From contig NZ_CP014845.1 in NCBI RefSeq assembly GCF_001598055.1, forward strand, positions 434,001 through 498,000: DNA of 64,000 bases, read 5' to 3'. Below the pieces are notes generated by a model. It made no database searches. It was not told the origin of the DNA and saw only the letters and a list, made by a program, of their open reading frames with translations. A program made the translations under genes and the position numbers. The DNA is from Cupriavidus nantongensis. GTDB lineage: Bacteria > Pseudomonadota > Gammaproteobacteria > Burkholderiales > Burkholderiaceae. Below, in pieces: positions 9,495-18,990 of this stretch (position 1 is its first letter; every line of letters begins with the position of its first letter).

Positions 9495-9974
9495 TCAATC
9501 ACCCGCTCCACTCCCGCGCGCTTGTCGCCAAAGTTCAATTAGCATTTCCGGATCCGCAGGATAAGTCTCGAATTGCGCCACGGAGTCTGGAATGAGAAAC
9601 CAGGATTGCTTGCTACGCGTGTAGACGTGCGCAACCGGTTCGAAGCTCCGCTGATCGTACAGGTTACCCGGCCTGAGTATCGAGATGTTGGGCTTGTCCA
9701 AGGGTTCTGCCCAAAGTCGCGTGTCACAGCGTGGACATATTCGGCTACGCCGTCGATGCTTTTCGTTGACCTGGAACTCTACTAGTGGGGCTTCGCCCGA
9801 CAAAACATGCAGATGAGTTCTGGGGACCAGCATCACAGGGAGTGCCGCACCCCCGGTTCGCCGCTGGCAGACGGTGCAGTGGCATACATAGAAGGTCAGA
9901 GGCTCACCGGCAAGTTCAAACTCCACTTGTCCGCAAAGGCAGGCCCCTTTGTACGACGACGTGCGCTGATTCAT
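9495..9974 (-). CDS. GFA family (CENP-V/GFA domain) zinc protein
   Basis: This 159-residue protein has the zinc-binding layout of the glutathione-dependent formaldehyde-activating (GFA) fold: C12-x-C14, C31-x-C33-x2-C36 (CHCTVC) and C80-x2-C83 (CPRC). The family includes S-hydroxymethylglutathione synthase-like proteins, but most members have no proven activity. It is read on the minus strand, 174 bp upstream of the split P-loop gene. No signal peptide is present. Confidence 0.88.
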   Translation of the reverse strand: MNQRTSSYKGACLCGQVEFELAGEPLTFYVCHCTVCQRRTGGAALPVMLVPRTHLHVLSGEAPLVEFQVNEKHRRRSRICPRCDTRLWAEPLDKPNISILRPGNLYDQRSFEPVAHVYTRSKQSWFLIPDSVAQFETYPADPEMLIELWRQARGSGAGD

Positions 9975-10099
9975 TTGGAATCTCGAAGACTTACATGACT
10001 AGTGGTTCCGCGCATCTTGTCAGACCGCCAAGCCATCTCTTTCAACCGCCGGCCACGTAAGAGGCAAGGTCGTTGTGGACATGGCCCGGTAGGGATTGC

Positions 10100-11026
10100 C
10101 TAGGCACCGAAGCGAACCGCCGGCGACAGGGTGAACGACTCGCGCATGTCGCGCGCCTCCTCGACCGGCGTCCTGCCGAAAAGGCGCTTGAACTCCCGGC
10201 TGAACTGCGAGGTGCTTTCGTAGCCGACGCGTCCTGCCGCCGCCGCGGCGGTAACGCCGTCGCGAATCATCATCAGCCGCGCCTGGTGCAGGCGGGTGGA
10301 CTTGATGTACTGGATCGGCGAAGTCTGCGTCACCGTGCGGAAGTTTGCGTGAAATGCCGGCACGCTCATGCCGGCTTCCTCGGCCAGGCACGTCACATTG
10401 AGGGGCGTCGCATAGTCGGTGTGGATTCGATTCAGTGCCTTCGCGACGCGACCGAAGCGACCGTGGTGGGCAAGCGCGGCACGCATCGCGCCGCCCTGCG
10501 CTCCCGTCAGGACGCGGTAGCAGATCTCCCGCACCAGGCTGGGACCCAGGATTTGCGCATCCATTGGCACCGTCAATGCCTCCAGCAACCGGACTGTTGC
10601 GCCGGCCAGGTTCTCGTCCAGTTGGGTAGAGACCATGCCATTCGGCGGCTCGTCAGGAAGCTGGCCCGCTGCACCGATCTGCGTGATCAGCTCGCTGAGC
10701 TCGATGAGGTCGAGGCGGATGGACACGGCGAGCATGGGCTCCTCTGGCGAGGCCTGGGTTTCCGTCGAAAACGGCAGCGGTACGGACAGCACCAGATAGT
10801 GCTGTGCGTCGTAGACATAGACCTCATTGCCCAGAAAGCCCAGCTTGCGGCCCTGGCACACGATCACGATGCTCGGCTCGTACAGCACCGGCGTGCGCCC
10901 GAGGGGCCGATCCGAGCGCATCAGCCGGACACTTTCCAGCGCCGACTGGGTGTAGCCCTCGTTGGGCGCCAGCTTCTCGATCAGGCGGACCATGCTGACC
11001 GAAGCGGGGGAGCGGACCTTCGACAC
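10100..11026 (-). CDS. AraC family regulator with AraC_N domain
   Basis: This 308-residue protein has an N-terminal AraC_N-type domain (around residues 25-180, including LGRTPVLYEPSIVIVCQGRK) and a C-terminal AraC double helix-turn-helix (around 205-295, ending VGYESTSQFSREFKRLFGRTP). It diverges from the SDR genes at 11277-13722 with about 250 bp between starts, so it is the obvious candidate regulator of that SDR operon. Regulators of this subfamily often control adjacent oxidoreductase genes; the inducer is unknown. Confidence 0.9.
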   Translation of the reverse strand: MSKVRSPASVSMVRLIEKLAPNEGYTQSALESVRLMRSDRPLGRTPVLYEPSIVIVCQGRKLGFLGNEVYVYDAQHYLVLSVPLPFSTETQASPEEPMLAVSIRLDLIELSELITQIGAAGQLPDEPPNGMVSTQLDENLAGATVRLLEALTVPMDAQILGPSLVREICYRVLTGAQGGAMRAALAHHGRFGRVAKALNRIHTDYATPLNVTCLAEEAGMSVPAFHANFRTVTQTSPIQYIKSTRLHQARLMMIRDGVTAAAAAGRVGYESTSQFSREFKRLFGRTPVEEARDMRESFTLSPAVRFGA

Positions 11027-11276
11027 CGCAGTCTCCTGTTGTTCGCTACAGGCGCAATTCTAGCCGTGCCTCGCCAGAGGCGCCAGCGCACTTGATAGGA
11101 ATAGGCAATAACGGCATCGGTCCGTGTCTTCGCCGGAAGACCCGCCATCCCTATCATTCACTCACCGGCCGACGAACCGTTTCGCTTAATTGAAGGCTGC
11201 AACCGGGCAGATAAGGTTCCGCGGAAAAGCGCGGATACCGTCGCCCCGATCCGAACCAACAATAGGAGTATGCAAG

Positions 11277-12017
11277 ATGGCAAACACTTCCACCGAATCG
11301 AAAGTCATCCTGATCACCGGCGCCAGCAGCGGCATTGGCGAGGGCGCGGCCCGTTTGCTCGCCGCGCAAGGACACCGCCTCGTGATTGGCGCGCGCCGCA
11401 CCGACCGGCTCGCCGAGCTGACGCGATCGATTGAAGCGTCCGGCGGCATCGTTCGCTATCGCGAACTCGACGTGACTTCGGCCGATGACGTGGCGGCATT
11501 CGCCCGCTTCGCACTCGACGCTTTTGGCCGTATCGACGTGCTGGTCAACAACGCGGGCGTGATGCCGCTTTCGCCGCTCAGCGCTCTCAAGGTCGGCGAG
11601 TGGAACCGGATGATCGACGTGAACATCCGCGGCGTGCTGCACGGCATTGCCGCGGTGCTGCCGACGATGGAAGCGCAAGGCCAAGGCCAGATCATCAATA
11701 TTTCGTCGATTGGCGGCCTTTCCGTGTCGCCGACTGCCGCGGTCTACTGCGCCACCAAGTTTGCCGTTCGCGCCATCTCGGATGGGCTGCGCCAGGAAAC
11801 CGACACGATCCGCGTGACGGTGATCTGCCCGGGCGTTGTCGAATCCGAACTGGCCGACACGATCTCCGACGACACCGCGCGCACGGCGATGCAGGAGTTC
11901 CGTCGCATCGCCATCACGCCCGACGCCATCGCCCGCGCCATTGCCTACGCGGTAGAGCAGCCCGCCGAAGTCGACGTCAGCGAGATCGTGGTACGCCCCA
12001 CCGCCAGCCCGTTCTGA
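11277..12017 (+). CDS. SDR family oxidoreductase
   Basis: This 246-residue classical short-chain dehydrogenase has the cofactor motif TGASSGIGEG near its N-terminus, NNAGV in the middle, and the catalytic Ser (NISSIGG) followed by YCATK. An arginine-rich stretch after beta-2 (GARRTDRL) suggests NADP(H). ATG 11277 is chosen over the open frame from 11190 because AATAGGAG lies about 8 bases upstream. It is the first of three consecutive SDR genes divergent from an AraC regulator. The substrate is unknown. Confidence 0.9.
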   Translation: MANTSTESKVILITGASSGIGEGAARLLAAQGHRLVIGARRTDRLAELTRSIEASGGIVRYRELDVTSADDVAAFARFALDAFGRIDVLVNNAGVMPLSPLSALKVGEWNRMIDVNIRGVLHGIAAVLPTMEAQGQGQIINISSIGGLSVSPTAAVYCATKFAVRAISDGLRQETDTIRVTVICPGVVESELADTISDDTARTAMQEFRRIAITPDAIARAIAYAVEQPAEVDVSEIVVRPTASPF

Positions 12018-12059
12018 CCCAACCGATACGTACTACGCAACCCGATCAAGGAGAACATC

Positions 12060-12821
<762 letters not shown>

Positions 12822-12873
12822 CGTCATGGCCAGCCAGCAGCCAATTTTTTTGCTTACTCAAGGAATTCAGATC

Positions 12874-13722
12874 ATGAAACAAGCATCCCGAACCTGGTTC
12901 ATTACCGGCGCATCGAAGGGCGTCGGCCAGAAGCTCGTTACCCGTCTGTTGGAGCAAGGCCATCGGGTGGCGGCAACCTCCCGCACGGCCGCCTCGCTGA
13001 CGCAGGCATTCGGTGCGGAGTCCGACCGCTTTCTACCGCTGGAGGTCGACCTGACCAATGATGGCAGCGTCCGGCAGGCCATCGAGAAGACCGTGCAATG
13101 GTTCGGCGTTCTCGACGTGGTCGTGAACAATGCCGGCTACGCCCAGCAAGGCACCGTCGAGGCATTGTCCGACGACGAGGTTCGCAGCAATTTCGAGGTC
13201 AACTTCTTCGCGCCGATGGCTGTGGTGCGCCATGCGCTGCCGCAGCTTCGCCGCCAGCGCAGCGGGCACATCATCAATCTCTCGTCCATCGTCGGCTTTC
13301 AGGGCGGGTATGCGGGATGGGGCAGCTACGTCGCGAGCAAGTTCGCGCTGTCGGGCCTGACGGAATCGCTCGCGGCAGAAGTTGCCGAGCTGGGGATCCG
13401 TGCGACGGTGGTGTACCCGGGCCCGGTGCGCACCGATTTCCTGTCGAACGGTGCGCTGGCGGTGGCGAAGCGGCAGATCGACGACTACGCGGAGGCCAAG
13501 GCTTCGCTGGACCTGCATCTCGACACCCTGCATGGCCATCAGGCGGGAGATCCGGACAAGCTGGCACTGCTGATCATCCAGGCCGCGAGTGTTGAATCGG
13601 CCCCGCTGCATCTGTTCGCCGGCAAGATTGCCAATGAACTGGCGGCCGCCAAGGCGAGCGCTGTCTCGAGGGATCTCGAGGCCTGGCGGCGCTCGTCTGA
13701 AGCTACGGACTTCGCGGAGTGA
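12874..13722 (+). CDS. SDR family oxidoreductase
   Basis: This 282-residue short-chain dehydrogenase has TGASKGVGQK as cofactor loop, NNAGY, the catalytic serine in NLSSIVGF and YVASK. Its length and PGPVRTDF segment fit the extended classical SDRs often annotated as 3-oxoacyl-ACP-reductase-like or retinol-dehydrogenase-like proteins. ATG 12874 with AAGGAATTC upstream is preferred over an in-frame start at 12826 that would overlap the intergenic leader. It ends the three-gene SDR run. Confidence 0.9.
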   Translation: MKQASRTWFITGASKGVGQKLVTRLLEQGHRVAATSRTAASLTQAFGAESDRFLPLEVDLTNDGSVRQAIEKTVQWFGVLDVVVNNAGYAQQGTVEALSDDEVRSNFEVNFFAPMAVVRHALPQLRRQRSGHIINLSSIVGFQGGYAGWGSYVASKFALSGLTESLAAEVAELGIRATVVYPGPVRTDFLSNGALAVAKRQIDDYAEAKASLDLHLDTLHGHQAGDPDKLALLIIQAASVESAPLHLFAGKIANELAAAKASAVSRDLEAWRRSSEATDFAE

Positions 13723-13724
13723 TT

Positions 13725-13754
13725 GAAGGGAAGCGAAGGGAAGTGAAGGGAAGG
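13725..13754. repeat. Short tandem repeat, three 10-bp units
   Basis: Three near-identical units (GAAGGGAAGC, GAAGGGAAGT, GAAGGGAAGG) follow the stop of the third SDR gene, between convergent genes. It is a simple microrepeat with no evident function. Confidence 0.6.
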
Positions 13755-13763
13755 CCGGCAGCC

Positions 13764-14696
13764 CTAAATGCCAAGGCTGCCTGCCAACCGCTCGGCCAGC
13801 CCGTCGCGGCGGAAAGCTTCTACAACATGGTCCACGAATACGCGCGTCTTGCCAGGCATCAGCGTGCGCGTAGGGTAGTACAACGAAATGGCGCCAGCGT
13901 CGGCGTACCAGCGCGGCAGCAGGCGTACCAGTTCGCCGCGTTCGATCCATGGCAGTACGTCGGGTACCGCCAGCAGCGCCACGCCCAAGCCCAGTAGCGC
14001 GGCTTCGCGCATGGCGGCCGGGTCGCTCACGACAATGCGTTCGGGCAGGGTCGCGGCAACCTCGTTGCCGGCGGCATCGCGCAGGGTCCAGTGGCGCGTG
14101 CGTCCGGTGCGTCCGGAGCGCATGACGATGCCATCCATCACGTCCAGCATGGACGGATCGGCAGGCAGCGTGCGTTCCCGCAGATACGCAGGCGACGCCA
14201 CCGCGACGATATGCGCGGGTGCCAGCGGGCGCGACACCAGACCCGGCGCCAGTTCAAAGCCTCCGCCTATGGCTGCGTCGAAGCCCTCGGCAATCAAGTC
14301 GATCGCGCGATTCTCGAAATGCCATTCTGGGCGGATCGCGGGGTAACGCTGCAGGAAATCAGGGAGCAACGGCATCACGTAAGCCACGCCGAATGACGGC
14401 GCCAGGCTGACTTTGAGCACGCCGGCCGGTTCGCCGTGGTCGTTCGACATGGCGGCGATGGCGGCTTGCAGCGCGTCCAGGTTGCCGCCAATGGAGGCCA
14501 GGAAGCGTTCGCCAGCCTCGGTAAGCGTCAGCTTGCGCGTCGAGCGCTGGAACAGTCGCACGCCCAGATTGCGCTCAAGCATCGCCACGTTGCGGCTGAC
14601 GGCCGCTGGCGTCAGGCCCAGTCGGCGACCCGCCGCCGAAAAGCTGCCGGTTTCGGCGCTGCGCACAAAGGATTCGAGGTTGGCAAGGGTTTCCAT
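13764..14696 (-). CDS. LysR family transcriptional regulator
   Basis: This 310-residue LysR regulator has an N-terminal helix-turn-helix (residues about 3-60, LESFVRSAETGSFSAAGRRL) and a C-terminal periplasmic-binding-like effector domain. The start at METLAN (14696) matches the family better than the in-frame ATG at 14738, which adds 14 atypical residues. It diverges from the SDR at 14813 and the reductase at 15580 with about 115 bp between starts, the normal arrangement for a LysR and its target. Confidence 0.9.
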   Translation of the reverse strand: METLANLESFVRSAETGSFSAAGRRLGLTPAAVSRNVAMLERNLGVRLFQRSTRKLTLTEAGERFLASIGGNLDALQAAIAAMSNDHGEPAGVLKVSLAPSFGVAYVMPLLPDFLQRYPAIRPEWHFENRAIDLIAEGFDAAIGGGFELAPGLVSRPLAPAHIVAVASPAYLRERTLPADPSMLDVMDGIVMRSGRTGRTRHWTLRDAAGNEVAATLPERIVVSDPAAMREAALLGLGVALLAVPDVLPWIERGELVRLLPRWYADAGAISLYYPTRTLMPGKTRVFVDHVVEAFRRDGLAERLAGSLGI

Positions 14697-14812
14697 CCGC
14701 AGCAGCTTACACGATTGCTTGAAGATGATTCCAGTCATTCCTAGCTAATCATCGCGCAATCGAACACCCATACTCCGTTCACACCTTCTGATTGACCCCA
14801 ACGGAGAAAGAC

Positions 14813-15565
14813 ATGACTCAACAGACCCTTCCCCTGGCCGGCAAGATCGCCCTGGTTACCGGCGGTTCGCGCTCGATCGGCGCTGCCATCGCCCGCCGCC
14901 TGGCCGCCGACGGTGCGGCCGTGGCGCTGACCTACAGTGCCTCAGCGGACAAGGCCGCCACGGTAGTGCGCGAGATCGAGGCAGCCGGCGGCCGCGCCAT
15001 CGCGCTCGCCGCCGACGCCGGCGATGCCGCCGCGGTGCGCCGGGCCGTGGCAGCGACGGTCGACGCCTTCGGTGGCCTCGACATCCTCGTCAACAACGCC
15101 GGCCTGGGCCTGGGCGGTGCCATCGAGGACATCGCGTTCGACACCTACGAGCGCATGATTGCGGTGAACGTGACCGGCGTATTCGTGGCCACGCAGGAAG
15201 CCGTGCGCCATATGAAGCCGGGCGGGCGGGTGATCCACATCGGTTCGTCGATGGCGCGCTACGCGGCGTTTCCCACGGCATCGCTGTACACGCTGACCAA
15301 GGGTGCGATTGCCGGCTTCAATCGCAGCCTGGTGCGCGACCTGGGGCCGAAAGGCATCACCGTCAACACCGTCCACCCCGGTCCGACCGACACGGATATG
15401 AATCCGGCCGGCGGCCCGGTCAGCGAGATCGTCGGGCCCGGCATCGCCCTGGGCCGATACGGGCAGCCGCATGAGATTGCCGGCGTGGTAGCGTTCCTTG
15501 CCGGCCCGGACGCAGCCTTCGTCACCGGCGCCGAGATCGTTGCCGATGGCGGCTTCACCGCCTGA
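14813..15565 (+). CDS. SDR family oxidoreductase (3-ketoacyl-ACP reductase-like)
   Basis: This 250-residue short-chain dehydrogenase has TGGSRSIGAA for cofactor binding, NNAGL, the catalytic serine in HIGSSMARY and YTLTK. TYSASADKA after beta-2 suggests NADP(H) use. ATG 14813 has ACGGAGAAA directly upstream and is preferred over the open frame from 14792. It is divergent from a LysR regulator and followed after 14 bp by an NADP-binding protein. Confidence 0.9.
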   Translation: MTQQTLPLAGKIALVTGGSRSIGAAIARRLAADGAAVALTYSASADKAATVVREIEAAGGRAIALAADAGDAAAVRRAVAATVDAFGGLDILVNNAGLGLGGAIEDIAFDTYERMIAVNVTGVFVATQEAVRHMKPGGRVIHIGSSMARYAAFPTASLYTLTKGAIAGFNRSLVRDLGPKGITVNTVHPGPTDTDMNPAGGPVSEIVGPGIALGRYGQPHEIAGVVAFLAGPDAAFVTGAEIVADGGFTA

Positions 15566-15579
15566 ACCAGGAGACCGTC

Positions 15580-16197
15580 ATGCAAGCAAGCTACGGCAAG
15601 ACCATTGGCATCATCGGCGCGGGCGCAATCGGCACGGCGTTCGCCACGGCGCTGGCACGCCACGGCATCCACGCGGTGCTGGCCAACAGCCGCGGGCCTG
15701 AAACGCTGCGCGATGCCGCGAACGCAATCGGGCCTTCGATCCGCCCCGGCACCCGCGAGCAAGCCGCGGCGCAAGACATCGTGCTGGTGGCCGTCAACTG
15801 GTCGAAGCTGCCGCAGGCGCTGGCCGGGTTGCCGGACTTTGGCGGGCGCATTGTCATCGACGCCAACAACCCGATCGAGGCGCCGCTGTTTCGCCCCGCG
15901 GACCTGCATGGCCGCTCGTCGAGCGCGGTGTTTGCAGGCTTGGTGCCGGGGGCGCGGGTTGTAAAGGCGTTGAATCACCTGCAGCCCTCGCTGGTTGCCG
16001 GCGATCCGCAAGCAGAAGGCGGCCGCCGCGTGATGTTCATGTCGGGTGACGATGCGAACGCCAAGGCCGAGGTGGGCAGGTTGATCGATCGCCTCGGGTT
16101 CTTCGGCATCGATCTGGGTTCGCTCGATGTGGGCGGAAGGCAGCACCAGTTTCCCGGGGGAGCGCTGGCGGCGCTGAATCTGGTGAGGATGGGTTGA
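15580..16197 (+). CDS. NADPH-dependent F420 reductase-like / NAD(P)-binding protein
   Basis: This 205-residue Rossmann protein starts with IGIIGAGAIGTAFA (GxGxxG near residues 11-16) and NSRG, a phosphate-binding loop typical of NADP. Its size and VVKALNHL segment match the COG2085 family (NADP oxidoreductase, coenzyme F420-dependent). Proteobacterial members probably do not use F420, so the electron partner is unclear. It sits 14 bp after the SDR and is likely cotranscribed under LysR control. Confidence 0.82.
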   Translation: MQASYGKTIGIIGAGAIGTAFATALARHGIHAVLANSRGPETLRDAANAIGPSIRPGTREQAAAQDIVLVAVNWSKLPQALAGLPDFGGRIVIDANNPIEAPLFRPADLHGRSSSAVFAGLVPGARVVKALNHLQPSLVAGDPQAEGGRRVMFMSGDDANAKAEVGRLIDRLGFFGIDLGSLDVGGRQHQFPGGALAALNLVRMG

Positions 16198-16250
16198 TTT
16201 GAAGGGCGTATTGCGTGGTCAGCAGTGACGCGCAAATCCGGAACCACCCG

Positions 16251-16814
16251 CTAGCGAAACCTGAACAGCCCTTGCCAGAATGCCTCGAACGGGCTGGTGG
16301 GGATTTCGGTGCGCGCCGTGCAGGCATCCGCCGGCGCGGCGGCCTGGCTCTCGGCGCATGCGTGGCGCGACTGATGCAGTGCGTGAACGCTGTCGGCAAT
16401 TCGTCCGGCGAGCTCCGTCTCGCAGTCCTTGCCCAGCAGGATGCCGAACAGGACGTCGCGCGCATGCCCCTGGTCGGCATAGCGCATCGCGACGGCGACC
16501 ATCTTCTCGTAATGGTCCTGCGCGACGCGTCTCGCCTGCTCCTGCGCCTGGCGTTCCTCGGCCTCCTGTGCGGCGTGCTCGGCTTCCCAGCGGCGCATTT
16601 CGCGTTCGAAGACGTCGTCGTAGACCTGGCGCTGCTCGGCGTCGGACAGGATCGCATAGGCATCGCGAATCTGCTGGAAGGCAGCATGGCTTTCGGCTTC
16701 GCGACCGGGATTGCGGTCCGGATGCCATTTCATTGCCGCGCGGCGATAGGCAAGCTTGATCTCATCCAGGGTGGCATCGGCCGGTACGCCAAGCGTCGCG
16801 TAGAGCGTGGTCAT
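16251..16814 (-). CDS. J-domain (DnaJ-like) co-chaperone protein
   Basis: This 187-residue protein has an N-terminal J domain (residues about 3-68) with the invariant HPD at 31-33, which would stimulate an Hsp70 partner. It lacks the Gly/Phe linker, zinc-finger and C-terminal peptide-binding domains of true DnaJ. A charged, Glu/Ala/Gln-rich helical region (about 70-110) follows. It is convergent with the F420-like reductase gene and probably monocistronic. Confidence 0.88.
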   Translation of the reverse strand: MTTLYATLGVPADATLDEIKLAYRRAAMKWHPDRNPGREAESHAAFQQIRDAYAILSDAEQRQVYDDVFEREMRRWEAEHAAQEAEERQAQEQARRVAQDHYEKMVAVAMRYADQGHARDVLFGILLGKDCETELAGRIADSVHALHQSRHACAESQAAAPADACTARTEIPTSPFEAFWQGLFRFR

Positions 16815-16874
16815 GGGAAGCGGGGCGGAGGAGAGCGAAGGCGTTCATGCTAGCACGCCGCCCGGGAGCTTCCG

Positions 16875-17699
16875 TCAAGGCTTCGCCGGTTGCCCCAGCT
16901 TTGGCGGTGCCGGTGGCGGCAGCGGCGTCGCCACCGGTTCCAGTCCGGTGCTGCTCACGATTGCAGCCGCGGCCGGCGAGGCCAGGAAACCGACGAAACG
17001 CGAGGTGGCCGCTGTCTGCCGGCCCGCGATCGTTCCGGCCGAGAAGAAGACCTTTTGCTGAAGCTCGTCGGGCAAGGGGCCGACATAATCCAGTTCCTGG
17101 AATGGCAGCAGTTCGCTGACCTGCTGGAAGCCGATTTCCGCATCGCCGCGCGCCACCACGGCGCCGACGCGCTCGCTGTAGATCTTGTGGGCCTTGTCCT
17201 TGATCTGGTCCGCGACGCCGAGCCGGGGAAACAGCTCGTTCGACAAATAGGTGCCGCTGGCGCTGGCGGAGTAGGCGATCGAGCGCGCGTTGAGCAGCGT
17301 CTGCCTGAAGGCGTCGGTATTGCTGATATCCGGCTTGGGCGTCCCCTTGCGTACCGACATGCCGATCAGCGAGCGCGCAAGGTCAACCCGGCTGCCGGCC
17401 ATAACCTTGCCTTCGACGGCCAGTTTCTCCAGTCCGGAATCCGCCAGGATCACCACGTCGAAGGTCTCGCCGCGCGCCAGCCGGCTGGGAATGGAATCCG
17501 GCGCATTGCCCATCGATGCGCCGTAGGCGGTGATGACGCGATCCTGCGTGGCGGCCTCGTAAAGCGGGACGAGTTTCTGGTAGGCCGCCGTGAATCCGCC
17601 CGAGGTAATGACGCGGATGTCATCCGCCCAGGCTGGACCGACCAGCCCCAGTAACAAAATCAGAACGGTATGCCGGGCGGCAGAGGTGGCGGACTTCAT
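16875..17699 (-). CDS. ModA-like periplasmic substrate-binding protein (orphan)
   Basis: This 274-residue protein has a signal peptide of about 25 residues (LVGPAWA before DDIRV) and a type II periplasmic-binding fold like molybdate-binding ModA, with RLARGETFDVVILAD and SIAYSASASGTYLS segments. No ABC permease or ATPase is adjacent. The C-terminus ends in a proline-rich tail (PLPPPAPPKLGQPAKP). Its ligand may not be molybdate, since this broad family also holds proteins of unknown ligand. A LysR gene is divergent 130 bp away. Confidence 0.8.
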   Translation of the reverse strand: MKSATSAARHTVLILLLGLVGPAWADDIRVITSGGFTAAYQKLVPLYEAATQDRVITAYGASMGNAPDSIPSRLARGETFDVVILADSGLEKLAVEGKVMAGSRVDLARSLIGMSVRKGTPKPDISNTDAFRQTLLNARSIAYSASASGTYLSNELFPRLGVADQIKDKAHKIYSERVGAVVARGDAEIGFQQVSELLPFQELDYVGPLPDELQQKVFFSAGTIAGRQTAATSRFVGFLASPAAAAIVSSTGLEPVATPLPPPAPPKLGQPAKP

Positions 17700-17829
17700 A
17701 GCGTCTCCCTGGTGAATGCTGAGCTGTATTTATGCGCTTCACTGCACGTCATCGCGACTGGTTGAAGCATTGCCAGCTTAATGGGCCGCGTATTAATCTG
17801 TGAATTGCAACTTATTCAAGAGCTGATGC

Positions 17830-18738
17830 ATGCCACGCATTAATTTCGGGCTGGAAGACCTGCAGGCCTTTGTCGCCACGGCAGAACAAGGCAGCTTCCG
17901 CATGGCGGCGGAGGCCCTCCATATTTCCCAGCCCGCGTTGAGCCGGCGCATCGACAAACTCGAACGGACGCTTGGCTCCCGCCTGCTCGAGCGGACCACG
18001 CGACGCGTGCAGCTGACCAACATTGGCCGGCAGTTCCTGGAGGAGGCCCGTGCTGCGCTGGCCATCCTCGACAGCGCGGTACTGCGGCTCGGTGACGAGG
18101 TCACGCTCCAGCGCGGGCTTGTGACCGTGGCCGCGATACCGTCGGCGGTGCTGCATTTCCTGCCCGACGCGATTCATGCGTTCGGCCGCCGGCACCCCGG
18201 CGTGCGTGTGCGGGTGATTGACGAAAACGCGAACGACGTGCTGGCCAGCGTGATGTCCGGCGAGTCCGATTTCGGGCTCAATTTCATGGGGGCGCAGGAG
18301 CCGAACATCGAATTTCGCGCCATCCGCGCCGAGCCCTACCGGCTGGTGATGCGGCGCGACCATTCCTGGTCGGGGCGGGATGCCGTCGCCTGGGATGAGC
18401 TTGCAGGACAGCGGATGGTGAGCGTCTCAAAGCAGAGCGGCAACCGCGCCCTGATCGAGAATGCCATCGCCCACCTGAGGCAACGCCCGACCATCCACTA
18501 CGAAGCCAACCACGTGGTCGGGGTGCTGGGTTTGGTCGAGGCCGGCCTGGGCATGGCCGTGCTGCCCGGCATGGCGCTGCCGCACGATCATCCCCGGCTT
18601 TGCGGCGTGCCGCTGGTGGATCCTTCCGTAGACCGGGTCCTTGGCCTGATACGGCGCCATGACAGGCCATTGCAGCCTGCCGCGCAGGCGTTGTATGGCA
18701 CGCTGATGGCAGGCGTCATCCCATCCCCACCACACTAG
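17830..18738 (+). CDS. LysR family transcriptional regulator
   Basis: This 302-residue LysR regulator has an N-terminal helix-turn-helix (residues about 7-65, LQAFVATAEQGSFRMAAEAL and LSRRIDKLE) and a substrate-binding-like effector domain. ATG 17830 is the frame start, and an overlapping out-of-frame ATG lies at 17826. It diverges from the ModA-like protein, its likely target (inference). Confidence 0.9.
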   Translation: MPRINFGLEDLQAFVATAEQGSFRMAAEALHISQPALSRRIDKLERTLGSRLLERTTRRVQLTNIGRQFLEEARAALAILDSAVLRLGDEVTLQRGLVTVAAIPSAVLHFLPDAIHAFGRRHPGVRVRVIDENANDVLASVMSGESDFGLNFMGAQEPNIEFRAIRAEPYRLVMRRDHSWSGRDAVAWDELAGQRMVSVSKQSGNRALIENAIAHLRQRPTIHYEANHVVGVLGLVEAGLGMAVLPGMALPHDHPRLCGVPLVDPSVDRVLGLIRRHDRPLQPAAQALYGTLMAGVIPSPPH

Positions 18739-18934
18739 ACAACAACATCTTCACCAGCACGGCCTGCCCCAGGCCGCCGCGCAGCAGTCGATGTGTAGTG
18801 GATGTCATTGCAGTCTCGCTCCTTGGGAATGGACGGCGACTTCCGTGCCTGTGGTCACAGGGTAGTGACGGCGGCGCGGCCGGGAATCGTTGGAACGGAC
18901 TAGTGGATTTCCCCTAGGCGAGGGAGCGGGCAAC

Positions 18935-18960
18935 AAAAAGGCCGGGCAAGTGCCCGGCCT
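18935..18960 (-). terminator. Rho-independent terminator of the acyl-CoA dehydrogenase operon
   Basis: AGGCCGGGCA and TGCCCGGCCT make a perfect 10-bp stem with a 2-nt loop. Read on the minus strand, the stem is followed by TTTTTGTTG. It lies about 30 bases past the stop at 18991. Confidence 0.85.
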
Positions 18961-18990
18961 CTGGAGTTCGACTGAGCGCCAGCGCTTGAA

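Noticed and set aside
18716..18808. 30-codon minus-strand frame with AAGGAG upstream (MTSTTHRLLRGGLGQAVLVK...)
   Set aside because: It has a reasonable ribosome site but overlaps the end of the LysR gene antisense, has no recognisable family and is too short to support without conservation data.
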